64,000 nt of DNA from Cylicocyclus nassatus (lineage: Eukaryota; Nematoda; Chromadorea; Rhabditida; Strongylidae): positions 80,431,322 through 80,495,321 of the forward strand of contig CATQJL010000223.1 of the NCBI GenBank assembly GCA_958299035.1, written 5' to 3'. The notes beneath the pieces are model-generated. The model saw only the letters and a list, made by a program, of their open reading frames with translations, did no database searches and was not told the origin of the DNA. Positions 48,604 to 59,404 of the stretch are shown here, in pieces (the stretch's first letter is position 1; every line of letters starts with the position of its first letter). The translations under genes were made by a program, and so were the position numbers.

Positions 48604-48859
48604 AGGGATCGTTCATACCGCGCACAAAGGCGGACGAAGCCGGACGAAGCCGGACAAAGGCGGACGAAGCCGGACAAAGCCGGACGAAGGCGGACGAAGG
48701 CGCGGTCTCGTCTCGTCTCGTTTCTCTCGACACGCACACACACTCACACGCGCCTTCGTCCGCCTTTGTCCGGCTTTGTCCGGCTTCGTCCGCCTTTGTC
48801 CGGCTTCGTCCGGCTTCGTCCGCTTTCGTCCGCCTTTGTGCGCGGTATGAACGATCCCT
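48604..48859. repeat. Foldback with CGGACGAAGC tandem units in both arms
   Basis: The outer arms AGGGATCGTTCATACCGCGC and their inverse (ending 48859) enclose about eight 10- to 11-nt units CGGACGAAGC/CGGACAAAGG on the left and the complementary units on the right. The loop contains GTCTC and ACAC runs. The stem would be about 100 bp. Confidence 0.92.
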
Positions 48860-49500
48860 TACTTTTAGTATGTTATTCTCGCCATATTCGCTTATATATC
48901 TAAGTGGTTGACACAGTTAAGAGGGCACCGGTTTTGTGTTTTCTATGTCACCGTTCAAATGTTTCCTTACTGTTCCTTACTTTGGTTACTTCATCATTAT
49001 CGATTGTATCCTTCTCACAGTTACTCGCTACCTCACAGAGTTCACAGCAAAATCACAGTTCCCTCACAAAACCCCTCACAGTAAATCACCGGCTACTCGG
49101 ATGGCATATATTGAACCTATACTCTTATGTATTATCGGCGTAGCGCATTATAGTTGTCAGTTGCTTTTTAGTAATAAAAATTTAGTTACCCAAGTTTGAG
49201 GTGTTCTCGCTGTGCGTGCCGCATGGCAGCCGGTCAGCAATCGATACACAGACCACTCACCGATCATACACGCAGTCACTTGGTATTCTTCCCTTGTAAG
49301 ATCGAAACTCCGCTGTCACTTTTCAAAGCTACTTTTTGCAGAATGCGGAATTCATCCTTTGATGATACTCACTCTACGCACATTAACCAAATTTCTCCTA
49401 AAAAATCCGACTTTGATGCACAGAAAATTTTTCCTCGTAGGCTTGTATTCCGATAATTCGTGAGCTATGAGGACGTTCTACCTGATTAGATGAATGCCAA
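48860..49500. other. Intergenic, contains an SL1-like sequence
   Basis: Apart from the SL1-like stretch at 49179-49200 no gene was supported here. Confidence 0.4.
49179..49200 (+). other. SL1 spliced-leader-like sequence
   Basis: The last 15 nt, TTACCCAAGTTTGAG, are identical to the 3' end of nematode SL1; over 22 nt there are three mismatches. GT follows directly, as in an SL RNA donor. However, no Sm site or SL RNA stem was found downstream, so a decayed SL gene or a chance match is likelier than a working one. Confidence 0.5.
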
Positions 49501-50449
49501 CTTACAAGGAGAGGATGCTTACTCGAAAGCACCAATCCAAATAAGACATATATCATCTTAAAGCGCTTGAAACGCTGATTCCAAAACTGCAGTTTCTAGC
49601 TGCGGAGCGCTTTTGTAGAGGGAGTTATGAGGGGTGTTTCTCCCTAGGGTCGAGGCGCCCTTCACCATGCCTCCCTACCTATAAGCACTGTAGAGGACTA
49701 CCAAGTGGTGGCAACTGGCCTCATGGTAAGTAACTTGAATGAAGTACAGTAAGGATCATAATACTCGTATTACTTTGGCTTTTTAACACTTCTATAGCAT
49801 CAATATCATCGAAAATTTCAAGCTTTAGAGCTTCAAAGCCATTTGGAGGCTCAGTTTTGCAAAAACTGCGATAAAGTTGCATGCGAAGAGGATTAAACCT
49901 TGACACTCTCCTTACCAAGCATGTCACTTACAACTAGGTCAGTTGCCACCAGGTACTTGTCAGGATAAGGGATGTACGGGCCCTTACCTGAAGGTGTAGC
50001 GGTGTTACAGTGGTCAAACATAATGATTATATATGTTTATTACTAAAGATACAAAACTAAACAATAGAGGTAGGGGGAGGGGAAGGGGTGTGTGTGAGTG
50101 TCCCTGATGGTCTCCAGTCCTTTCTTATATGCAGGTCCGCCTTACAACAATAACAGCGGTTAGGGCGGGGTAAGACATTGCATAACAAGTGATGTGATGT
50201 TACTCAATATTACCCAATGTTATGCAATCTGATGAAATGATCTCATGACAGTACTCCTCTACGGTGCTTATAGTAGGAGGAGAAATGGTGGAGGACGCCT
50301 CGACCCCAGAGGGAAACACCCCTCATACCTCCTTCTACAAAAACGCTCCGCAGCTAGAAACTGCAGATTTGTCAGCGTTTCAAGCGCTTTAAGACAATAT
50401 ATGTCTCATCTGGATTGGCGCTTTCGACTAAGTATCCTCTCCTTGTAAG
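49501..50449. repeat. Large foldback element, about 200-bp arms
   Basis: The outer borders CTTACAAGGAGAGGATGCTT and their inverse (AAGTATCCTCTCCTTGTAAG, ending 50449) continue inward through GAAACGCTGA, TGCAGTTTCTAGCTGCGGAG and GAGGGGTGTTTC to about 49720 and 50240. The core also has a shorter mirrored pair (GGTGGCAACTGGCC, GTCAGTTGCCACCAGG). There is no coding capacity. The same AACGCTGATT core block appears at 53715, which links it to that element. Confidence 0.85.
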
Positions 50450-50909
50450 CAAACTTTCGCTACTTTTGAAACACTGTTCATTCTTTCTAACTAAGATGCT
50501 CTGATTGTGAGAGCTAAACCCTCACAATAAAAGAGGGAACATTTTTCAAAAAATTGGAACCTTGCCTTTTGCCGCTAACATGTGAGTCAAATGATCTTAC
50601 CAGAATGTGTTACACTCAATACACGCTTGCAACAAAGGTAAAAGATGCTTATTCTATAAATGGCCCGTAGTAAACCCCCATCAGGGCATCTCTCTTGAGG
50701 CGGATCGGAGTTGATCTCATCGCGCCTCAGCACATTGCCAGGGGAGCGATTGATTTCGAGCAGATCACTGACTGGACGATCGCGTTTTCAATGGTGGAAC
50801 GTTTTTGCCATTTGTGCAGTACTAGTCGAATGGATAAGACTAATGCATTTCAAGCGGCAGAGCCGTGGTTCGAGCGCGGCTAGCGGCACAATTTTTGCTA
50901 CTTGGCCTG

Positions 50910-51107
50910 ACGACCTTTGATAGCGGCCGCCGTCGAAAAATCGAGGGTGGGGGAACGAAAACCGCCAGGTCCAGCCGCCTTTCGCGGCCAGCTGGTCCTT
51001 TCGCAGCGTTGTTGCATGTCGTTCCAGGACCAGCAGTCCGCGGAGGCGGCTGGACCTGGCGGCTTTCGTTCCCCCACCCAAAAATCGATGATAGCCGCTA
51101 TCACAGA
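50910..51107. repeat. G+C-rich hairpin element
   Basis: The arms TGATAGCGGC, TCGAGGGTGGGGGAACGAAA and CCGCCAGGTCCAGCCGCC mirror GGCGGCTGGACCTGGCGG, TTCGTTCCCCCACCC and GATAGCCGCTATCA. The long overlapping ORFs on both strands come from the symmetry. Confidence 0.85.
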
Positions 51108-52351
51108 TTTCACCTCGCAAACAGCAAGATTAAACAAATACACAATATTTTGGCAATCATACTAGGAAAAAATAGATTTAACGAAAAATGAATAGAAAGG
51201 TAAATTTGTCTTCTTGTTATCTGAAGCAGTTCTTTAAGAAAAACAAGCAAAAATTGCAAGAAAAATGCAAAAAAAAAACCTTTTTTCCGATTTTATCGCG
51301 CAGTCACAGTTCATCGATCCTCACTCACTTAGGCGCCCGAAATTGTGCAGTTTTGAGAGTTTTGCACCGCAAAAGAACGTCAACTGCGATGTTTCATAAG
51401 TTACTCGGGAGCAACTTACGGAGGTTTTCTCTGTGCTCTCCTCTTTAACACACTATTTACCTAATGTCGTCGCCCGGCTGATCTCCGATGACTCGGTAGG
51501 GAGCTGATCTCCCTGCCGGGCTTCATCTGAAGCTCACCTGTAGGGTGACCTTGCATAGTTACACCACGGAAAAGTGGGCAGTCCTCATCTCATCCGATAA
51601 AGCCTCATATGTGGGCCGAAGGGGAGATCATCTCCCGTGACCGAGCTTCACTACGGGCCAATATGTAATCAGACACGTTAATTTACGATAGACTTGTGTG
51701 ACTCAATTATTATTTGTTGATAGTTAATTCTGTATAGAAAGACATTTATTTATTCGATGGAAAAGATGGACAGAATGCGCTTCCGCATTCCCAGGGTTTT
51801 GCGTTATCTTTACTATAACGCTACCAGGACTAGTCTGATCTCCCTCATTCTTTTCGTTCTTTTGGCTGTTTTTTCTTACATTACACTTCGCCGCGCCTGC
51901 AGTTTGCGCAAATGCAAACCACAGACGCACGCGCGTTTCGCGTCAAAGATTCGGGCTAGACTCGATTGGGACGGACTGTGCCTTCACTCTTTTTCATGGA
52001 ACTTCACTCTTATTAAGGCCATACTCTCAGCTCACATTGTTCGAAATGCTCAATAACAAGCGCACACGCAACGTTTAATGCGCAAAAATAAAGACAAAGA
52101 CTTTATTAGTGCAGTCTTTCACGTATAACAGACCAATGATTGAATTGAAACTAAGCAATTGAAGCACCATTCACATGAACATTGTGAAAGACAGTTAGAA
52201 AATTTCAGGAAATGAGGACATTTTGGTAAACGCAGTGCGGAATTCGGAAGATGGAACACCCAAATAAAACTTTATTTCACGGAGCAAACCTCAAACATCT
52301 ACCACAAATGAAAGTAAACCTGAGTCCACAATGAGCTAAGATTCGTTACCT
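51108..52351. other. Intergenic with a short G+C-rich hairpin patch
   Basis: At 51478-51530 the string GATCTCC-GATGACTCGG-GGGAG repeats as a small hairpin (CCCGGCTGATCTCC against GGGAGCTGATCTCCCTGCCGGG). No gene could be supported. Confidence 0.4.
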
Positions 52352-53550
52352 CCTACCACCATTCCTTTCATGACTTGCATGTGATGCTTCAAAAGCAACC
52401 AGTCTTCATAGATTATGGAGGACGCTGATTTTTGTTGTTCAGCCGCCATTGTCGCTGTAGGACCCACATATCCAAAAGTGAAGGAACCACAAGCCATGCG
52501 TCGAAGATAACCGCTCCAGGTTTATTAAGTCGTTCTTGTGCCTTACAGAAGGTAGGCTCACCACTAAGGATAAGTGAAGTGGTACCACTAGACGCATTAG
52601 GTTTACCTCACAAAAAACTTCCAGTATTCTTCAAGAAGTTTTTTCTCCATTGCACCCAATCGCCACCTTGATTACATCGACATCGAATTTACACATCTCC
52701 CCTAGGCCAGGAATATTGTAAGAATGAGGTTCAAAGAAAGAGGATAGCAACAATTGTAAGATCTCCACGCAAATCTCACCTCTGCTTCTTTACAAAAGCT
52801 TCCCGAGCGTCACTTGCTGTAGTAAGGGCAAAACTTTCACCATCTCTTGGGTAATTCAGCACCTCAAAAAATTCTTCCCGGACATTCCCCTTGCAAAACG
52901 AAAATTACTCCTACTTTTGAAGAATGAGTCGGACTACGGTTAAAGGCAGTGTCTCACCAAAATTGAGGTCGCACGGATCTTCACATATTATTTTATAGGG
53001 ACGTCTAAACAGGCCATTGCAACAAGTTTCACTCAATTTGACCAGCTCCACGCTGCAAAGTGGTACGCGGAGAGCAAGTTGGTATGCGTGGACGACTCCT
53101 TGGTCTCTCCCCTTACGCGTTTGAACATGTCCCTCCACTTGGCATCCACCTCCCCTCTGTTGCTGCCATGTGGCTGAGGCTGAAGTTGGAAGGTACAACT
53201 CGTCCACGTTGCTTCCACGGAGCCTCCAGAAAACGGGGTTTTTGGGAACTTCGTGCGATTTTAAGCCCATACAGTGCTAGACAGTGTCCGACAGGCATGC
53301 AAAATGTAAAAATCTCGACAACTAAAATTTGGCGAGACACTGCCTTTAACGAACAGTTCTTCTTGATGCCGCCAACGATTTGTAGCCATAGTAGAGAGTA
53401 TTTAAATCAAAACTGGTTTCGAAATTAGCAAACAGTTTGTACTTGCAGATGATCAAGTTTTGTGTGGGTAACAACAGATGTTTCAAAAACTGTGCCGCCA
53501 ACGTTTATTTCCACTCGCTCGCCAAAATTTGGATGTTCATCATCTTCTGT
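52352..53550 (-). pseudogene. KCTD/BTB-domain paralogue, broken
   Basis: This is a minus-strand relative of the gene at 57748-59404. The BTB start is clear (ERVEINVGGTVFETSVVTHT, from 53550 after TCTTTAG). LSTMATNRW and HQEELF then run straight into a TTAA MITE. Removing one TTAA copy restores EELFVNRSPTH, matching the LFVDRD motif of the family. Downstream come FFEVLNYPRDGESFALTTA, YNIPGLGEMC, GDWVQW and MACGSFTFGYVGPTATM. Besides the insertion there are stops after the BTB start and frameshifts near 52790, 52640 and 52540. KCTD proteins are typically oligomeric adaptors, some for cullin-3. This copy cannot be functional. Confidence 0.82.
52944..53345. mobile_element. TTAA-type MITE, copy 5, inside a BTB exon
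   Basis: AGGCAGTGTCTCACCAAAAT and the inverse of AGGCAGTGTCTCGCCAAATT are flanked by perfect TTAA (52940-52943 and 53346-53349). It is about 85-90 percent identical by eye, and in the same orientation, to copy 8 at 61934-62350 (shared GTGGTACGCGGAGAGC, CATGTCCCTCCACTTGGCAT). The empty site can be read from the host exon. Confidence 0.95.
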
Positions 53551-53644
53551 CTAAAGAACAAAAAGCACAGTACCTAAACTCAAAATCAAAGTGAACCTTC
53601 AGTTGATGGTATATCAGTTTCAAAGAAGTTTCGGTCAATGTACT

Positions 53645-55288
53645 CACAAGGGAAGGAAGGTTGGTTGAAGTGGCCTTTTGAGATGGGTGTAATCTATCTT
53701 GTAGAGCTTGGAACGCTGATTATAAATCTATCTTAGCTGTCTGCTGCTGACTTCTGGGCAAGGAGTTATGAAGGTTTTTGTGAGCAAAAATATGAATGCA
53801 AGAATAGGATAAAATCACTCGTAACCTTTTCCCAAAAAACCTTTTTCAAATGAGGCTTCAGCGAGTTGGTCTATCTGAATTAAGAATTCGTTGCACCGAG
53901 TGACCCACTACCAGTTAAGTCCTATAAAGAATGCTACGACTAATTTTTCCTTTTATTTGCATTCAACTTCTTCAGAAAAACGTTCATAACTCCTCGCCCA
54001 GAAGCCCGCAGCAGATAGCAAAGGTAGATTTGGAATCAGCGTTCCAAGCAGAGTCAAGCGGGTGATGCGACTGTCGCAACGGGGGGTCGTAAAGTGGGCA
54101 ACTAAGGTGGAGAGGGGGTCATAAGAGAAAGTAGTTTGGCTGAAAACCGTAAGCTCAGAAGGAAATCAAAAAGCAGATAACCAGTACATGTTTTTCAGAA
54201 TAAATTTAGGAAAAAAATTAGAAATAAGAATACTAAGGATAAGATTTCTTTACAGATTCTCAAAAAAAAACATTCCCAAGAGCTCAAAACACTTTTGAAG
54301 AATGTAAGATTTAATAAAAAAATCGAAATGTATTAATTGGCTTAGGAATTTTGCTTCCGGATCCTCACTGAAGTCTCACACACTCGACAAAAGCGCACAT
54401 TTAGATCAATGATGAAAGCTTGTTGGCTGCAATTTTGCTGTAATATGAGACCATCCTCCTACTTTCCCTCATAAAAATTGCAGGCCGTTTTATAACTTCT
54501 CTGGTAAGTTACAAAATTTTAAGCTTAAAAATCCCAGTTTTTGCTTTTTAGGATCGCATCTAAATTTCCGAGAGTCGCATCCAAATTTTTTCGAGCTTAC
54601 TGCTCCTCAAGAGATGAAACTTTTTCCACGGATAGTCTGGGCACCATGCTACAGAACCTGTGCTTTGCAGCCTCTCAGTCTTTTCCTGCCTTTAGTTACG
54701 AATTTTCAAACTACCGTGCTCATGCACGTTTTTGAAATCGTTCTGGACGGCGCTAAAGCGACTTTTTTTTGGCGGAAAAAACTGTGGAAGAGGTAGGAAG
54801 TAAGCTTCTTAGTCGAAAACATCTTTTGTAGTTCAAGAATGTCATTTTTTGTCTCCGTGCAAAAATTTGGTCGCATACGGGAATCGAATTTGCTGGTCTG
54901 AAGTATGCCTGAAAATTCAAAAAAAAACACTTGCAGAATTTCAAACATTATTGAAGGTGTGTATGTGTGCTACAGATGCTAGGCGCACCCATTGGCCTAG
55001 AAATTCTGTTTCCAAAACCTCATTGAAGTTCTCATGCAGGTGTTTTTTGAGATTGACATTCGTTCATGCAGGTTACCGCGAGGAGGGGCAGGGGAGATAA
55101 GGGGGATAGATGGGGGAGAGTGAGGGAAGGGCGGGGGAGGGGAGTCGTACGGATGGTGCCTTCAAGGGGGGGGTCGTAAATGAGGGTCCCGGATCGCATC
55201 AACTCGCTTGACTCTGGTTCCAAGCTCTTCAAGGCAGTTTGCGAATCATTTCAAAAGGCCACTTCGACCAACCTTCCTTCCCTTGTCA
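53645..55288. mobile_element. Composite element, 45-bp terminal inverted repeats
   Basis: The left end CACAAGGGAAGGAAGGTTGG and the inverted right end (CCAACCTTCCTTCCCTTGT) continue through GAAGTGGCCTTTTGA. Inside are a nested pair (GCTTGGAACGCTGATT near 53708, AATCAGCGTTCCAAGC near 54030), a diverged direct repeat (54340-54400 with 54970-55040) and G-rich repeats with GGGGGTCGTAAA. No transposase was recognised. Confidence 0.6.
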
Positions 55289-55568
55289 GCATCTTGTGCA
55301 GAAGCGATCTATGTCAACCGGTGCGGATAAATAACAAGACATGTTTAGATTTTCGCGAGTAAGGTTTGCTTCGTGCTGACCAATTTTACGTGCGGTCGCA
55401 GGTACTATTATCGCTTAGTTCAGTTGGCGCATGTCCGTTAGATAGGAGCTAAAGGCTGGAAAGCACTAAAAATCTATGAACGTCATTGAGCAGGAAAATA
55501 GGATGAACGCTCCATAGGTTCTACATAGTCGACTAGATTTGTTAAATATAGCACTCTTGCGGTGTTAA

Positions 55569-55896
55569 AAGCAATGTCCAGTTTAACTAACCCCCTCCGA
55601 TTAGGGCCGGTCCTGAATGTAGATCCCACGAGAGGGGCATCTGCGTTGGTGCGGTCTTCTATGTTGTCTCTGAATGGAGACAAGGGGCCTGGAACAGCCA
55701 AACTCCTATCAGGCCCCGCCCACCCATGTATTAAAAGTCGCCGCGCCCTCAAAACAAGGTCCTCAGGAATCGGTCTTTTTTTTTGGGGGCGGGGGGGGGG
55801 GGTTTGAACTATTTGAACTTCATAACTGTAATCAGGACCACGGAAAGGCCCCGGAATGGCAAAAACATGGGACAAAATTTTGAGTGTACGCTGCCT
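55569..55896. mobile_element. TTAA-type MITE, copy 6, diverged
   Basis: The left end AAGCAATGTCC is preceded by TTAA (55565-55568). The right end GTACGCTGCCT is followed by CTAA (55897-55900). The interior has mirrored blocks (CCGGTCCTGAA, CAGGACCACGG) and a G-run at 55785-55802. Confidence 0.6.
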
Positions 55897-56607
55897 CTAA
55901 GATTCTGTGAAAATTTGCGCCAGAATAGCTACTCTTGAAGTGCTGGCGTAGTCCATGAACAATGTGCTAAGTTCATTATAATTGATTACCACATAATTGC
56001 CAAATTAGTTGTTATGGAAGCGCGTAGATGACTTCATAGGTGAAAAACAACCCTAGCTCTTGTGGTCTCTTTTCCTACGCTGCAGCCGTAATATATCAAT
56101 GGTATCCAATATTTTGCAACGAGCTTCTGATAATATTTACTCTATTAGGCCATATCACGCATGAATTATCCAACCTCTACCTCACTTTCTTTCCTTTTCT
56201 CAAGCTTTTGGCTGTGATTGAATATATGATTTAAACACGATTCCTTTGCTTACGCAACTGACATCTCAGCGCCTACACGGTGAAGACTGAAAATAGAGTA
56301 TATTCTATCCAGTACTTTCCAGGATTTGACAACTGTAAGAGCTCTCCACACTCCCCACACAGTTTCACATATGATTTTGTTTTATGAATCCCCATTCTCC
56401 TATCAAACTGCTTCAACCATACACGCGTACCTGTGTAACAATTCAGCATTCTAATTTCCTTAGCAAGATTTCTATAGAATGATTGGGCAGGCTATTGCAT
56501 TTGCCGGGATGCAGCGCTTCCTGCAAGCAAACTATGACACTTGGTAACATCCATGTGTTGCCGAATGATCTAACTAGCCTACAATGCCGCCCATTTTCTT
56601 AAAAATA
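55897..56607. other. Intergenic, no supported gene
   Basis: A/T-rich DNA with no exon, RNA gene or repeat border that could be supported. Confidence 0.45.
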
Positions 56608-57030
56608 TCACTCACTCAGCCGGACTTCGCCGAAACTCGCGTTCATCACATCTTACTTCGGAATGGACGAATTCTGAGTACAAAAGCACCATTCAACTCG
56701 GCTCGACAAGATGCTTCTTTTGGTTTAAGAGATTGCCTGCTAGGACACAAAAGTCGCTCTAATTTACTGATTCTTCCAGGCTATTGCCCATGCTAGGTTA
56801 CTCAAGAGTGTTCAATCATTGCAAACGATCAACCCACCGTAAGTAAAATTTTAAAAGGATCCTTGAGATTTGAGCGACTGTCGTACTCAAACATGCACTT
56901 CTATATGAACGAAGATGCAAGATCCCATTGAGCTGAGTTGAATGGTGCATTTGGATTCAGAAATGTTCCACTCTGAAGCAAGATATGGCGATGCAACGCC
57001 AAGTTCGGCGAACTCTAGCGAAATGCGGTG
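56608..57030. repeat. Diverged inverted-repeat element
   Basis: The left half (CTTCGCCGAAACTCGCGTTC, then CACCATTCAACTCGG) and the right half (GAGTTGAATGGTGCATTTGG, then GTTCGGCGAACTCTAGCG) are reverse complements with about 20-25 percent mismatch. It is an old MITE-like foldback with unclear borders. Confidence 0.6.
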
Positions 57031-57226
57031 CTTCTTTCACAAATTACGAGCTCTGTTGTAGTTTGGCGATCGTTGCGACTTCTATGATTGTTGATGTAAT
57101 ACAAAGTATTTTTTCTTGCTGTTATGCAATTGCACAAACTCCAGGATAGGGGACCAGAAGGCCCAAGTGTTGAATTTGTTGCCTTATTTTTTTCATTGTA
57201 TCAGCTCGAACTTTTAGGGTAAACTT

Positions 57227-57429
57227 TATCAGTTACTTAGGCGCTTCTTCTCGACGGTAAAAGGCCAGCTACGAACGTGAACACCCTCCCTGTCAATTTC
57301 GCACATTAGCAGCCAAACATACTCGACTATACTAAAACTGAGTGTGCATTGTATTACATACCAAGGATCTTGTATAACCGCGATAATCCGTGCGGTAATC
57401 AACCTATCATCAGAGTGATGAAGCGACAT
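57227..57429 (-). CDS. Possible small exon pair, unrecognised
   Basis: A minus-strand frame begins MSLHHSDDRLITARIIAVIQ and ends RSWPFTVEKKRLSN-stop. Inside it, GTATGTAATA...TCAGTTTTAG (30 nt, a multiple of three) looks like a tiny intron, which would turn the protein into IQDPCIVEYVWLLMCEIDRE with the frame kept. It lies 0.3 kb below the KCTD gene on the same strand but was not joined to it. No family was recognised. Confidence 0.25.
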
Positions 57430-57747
57430 ACCACATTAAATCAGCTGGGTTAAGTGCCTAACCTCAGCGCTACCACGTTGTAGGAATAGCATTTTAAAAA
57501 CGGTTCATTATACCATTTCTATAAACACCGCAGCTGATTAAATAGAGTTTATTGAGCAATTCTACAGCGAAAAAGGAGTGAGCTAGTATAGAAACGGCGC
57601 TTGCGGAAATCTCGAAGATTACTTTGGATGTGCCAAACGCAATGCAGAACGTGGAAGGTGTGTCCGGAGTTCGCGGCCCCATTCCACATAACAGCAGGAC
57701 AGATCAACTTTGAGAATTTTGAATAAGTCAACAGAAATTATACAAAA

Positions 57748-59404
57748 TCATAGTAAATTCCGTTTATCACCTCTAACACTTGCTAACACTTTTCCCTTCA
57801 TGAATGGTATTTGATATCTTAGCAATGTCCAATCTTCGAAAATGATTTCAATTTCCTTGCCGTCATTGACCGTGACTGTGGGACCAACATAATTGTACGA
57901 GGGGGATCCACAAGCCATACAAAGTAAAGCACTCTCAGGATTTGGACATTCGCGTACATGGAGATATCTAAAAGGGGCATTCTAGAAAGAATAACAAGAA
58001 GCTCTGAGACACAAAAAAGCCATGCTGAATCTAAGGCCCGTATGCACGTACATCCCCGCGGGGAGGGGAGTTGATCTGAGAGGGGAAGCGTCATATCTCG
58101 CTAGTTTATATATCTTTCTTCTTCTTTCTCTGTCTTGCTTTTGAAGGTTCTCATACACTGATATTTGCGCATAACGGATGCCAGGTTACTGCCATACAAA
58201 ATTAGATATTCACTATTTCGGCTGATCCCCTGGGGATCCCCAGGGGATCACCGCGTATTTTCAAAGTCATTTATCTTCCTGAAAATCCACTGAAAATGCT
58301 GTAAAATTGTACTGACGATATACTACAGCAGTGCTAAACATGTTTATGGTAGAAATGAGTGAAATCTCAAGATATCAAAATTTTCGATGAACCGCTGCTC
58401 GCGAGCCAGGGATTATCGAAAAAATCAAAATCTTCATAATCCATCTCTTCTGTCGAAAACATGCTCAGCAGTATCGTAGTATATCTTCAGTACAATTTTG
58501 CAGGGGTTTTATTGAGTTTTCAGGGAGATAAATGACTTTGAAAATGTGAGGTGATCCCCTGGGGATCCCCAGGGGATCAGACGAAATAGTGAATATCTAA
58601 TCTTGTATGGCAGTAACCTGGCATCCGTTATGCGCAGGTATCAGTGTATGAGAACCTTCAAAAAGAAGACAGAGAAAGAAGAAGAAAGATACATAAACTA
58701 GCGAGGTATGACGCTTCCCCTCTCAGATCCCCTCCCCTCCCCGCGGGGATGTACGTGCATACGGGCCTAAATATTGCACCTGACTAGATACTTGCAGTAC
58801 TTTTCAATAATACTTTCTCTCCACTGAACGAAATCTCCGATGTTGATGGTTTCGACTACAAGACTATTGTCGATTTCAGATGTGGATGCATACGGTACGC
58901 ATAACTTGGCAAGACCAGGAAGGTTATAGAACTGCAGTTACAAGGTAAAACAACACTTACACCTTTTTGTATGAACTCACATCGGCTTCTTTTCGTAAAG
59001 CCTCTCGAGCCTCACTTGCCATAGGAAGAGTGACATTCTCACCGTCCCTCAGGTGATTCAGTACCTCAAAATCAAAAAAATCAACATCGAACCTGCAGAA
59101 AAGATATAATATCATCACTCTTGCGAAATAAAATCCCTATCCACAAACAACTCTTCACGGTTTTGCCAGCGTTTCGACACCATTGTGGAAAACACCTGTA
59201 AATTACGGCTATTTCGAAGACTGAAAGAAGCAAAACCCACAGTATTATCCAGTCTTGTCAGCGTAGAGACCGTAGTTTCGAATACAGTCCCACCCACATT
59301 GATTCTAACTCGTCCATCATTCTTTCGATGTTCGTTTTCTGCCTAAAATGGTCCTTTTAGAAACGTAGTGACACACGAAAGATTCCCAGCATTTAACTTA
59401 CCAT
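57748..59404 (-). CDS. KCTD-type BTB/POZ (T1) domain protein, 239 aa
   Basis: The exons are 59402-59404 (ATG only), 59119-59342, 58981-59092, 58785-58931 and 57748-57981; the sum of 720 nt gives 239 aa. The BTB/T1 domain runs from RVRINVGGTVFETTVSTLTR through VFSTMVSKRWQNREELFVDR, VLNHLRDGENVTLP and EALRKEADFYNLPGLAKLC, the classic KCTD order. The C-terminal half has GDFVQWRESIIEKYC and MACGSPSYNYVGPTVTV, then FEDWTLLRYQIPFMKGKV. These parts are also recognisable in the broken paralogue, so the frames are supported. Oddities: about a dozen extra residues (TVGFASFSLRNSR) after the first helix, an intron of only 26 nt (59093-59118), and a GTCAGG donor at 58784 where the paralogue has GTGAGG. 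Intron 4 holds a 735-bp foldback. The role is probably an oligomeric adaptor; the partner is unknown. Confidence 0.72.
58034..58768. repeat. 735-bp foldback element in KCTD intron 4
   Basis: Arms of about 350 nt are nearly perfect reverse complements, from AGGCCCGTATGCACGTAC inward. Each includes GATCCCCTGGGGATCC followed by CCAGGGGATC, itself palindromic (near 58222 and 58555). Only the central 30 nt or so differ. Transcription through the intron would make long double-stranded RNA. Confidence 0.96.

Noticed and set aside
49179..49300. Functional SL RNA gene
   Set aside because: The SL1-like 22-mer is followed by GT, but no Sm-binding site and no SL RNA stem-loops were found within 100 nt.
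50695..51191. Cluster of overlapping ORFs on both strands
   Set aside because: They come from a G+C-rich hairpin element whose two arms are reverse complements.
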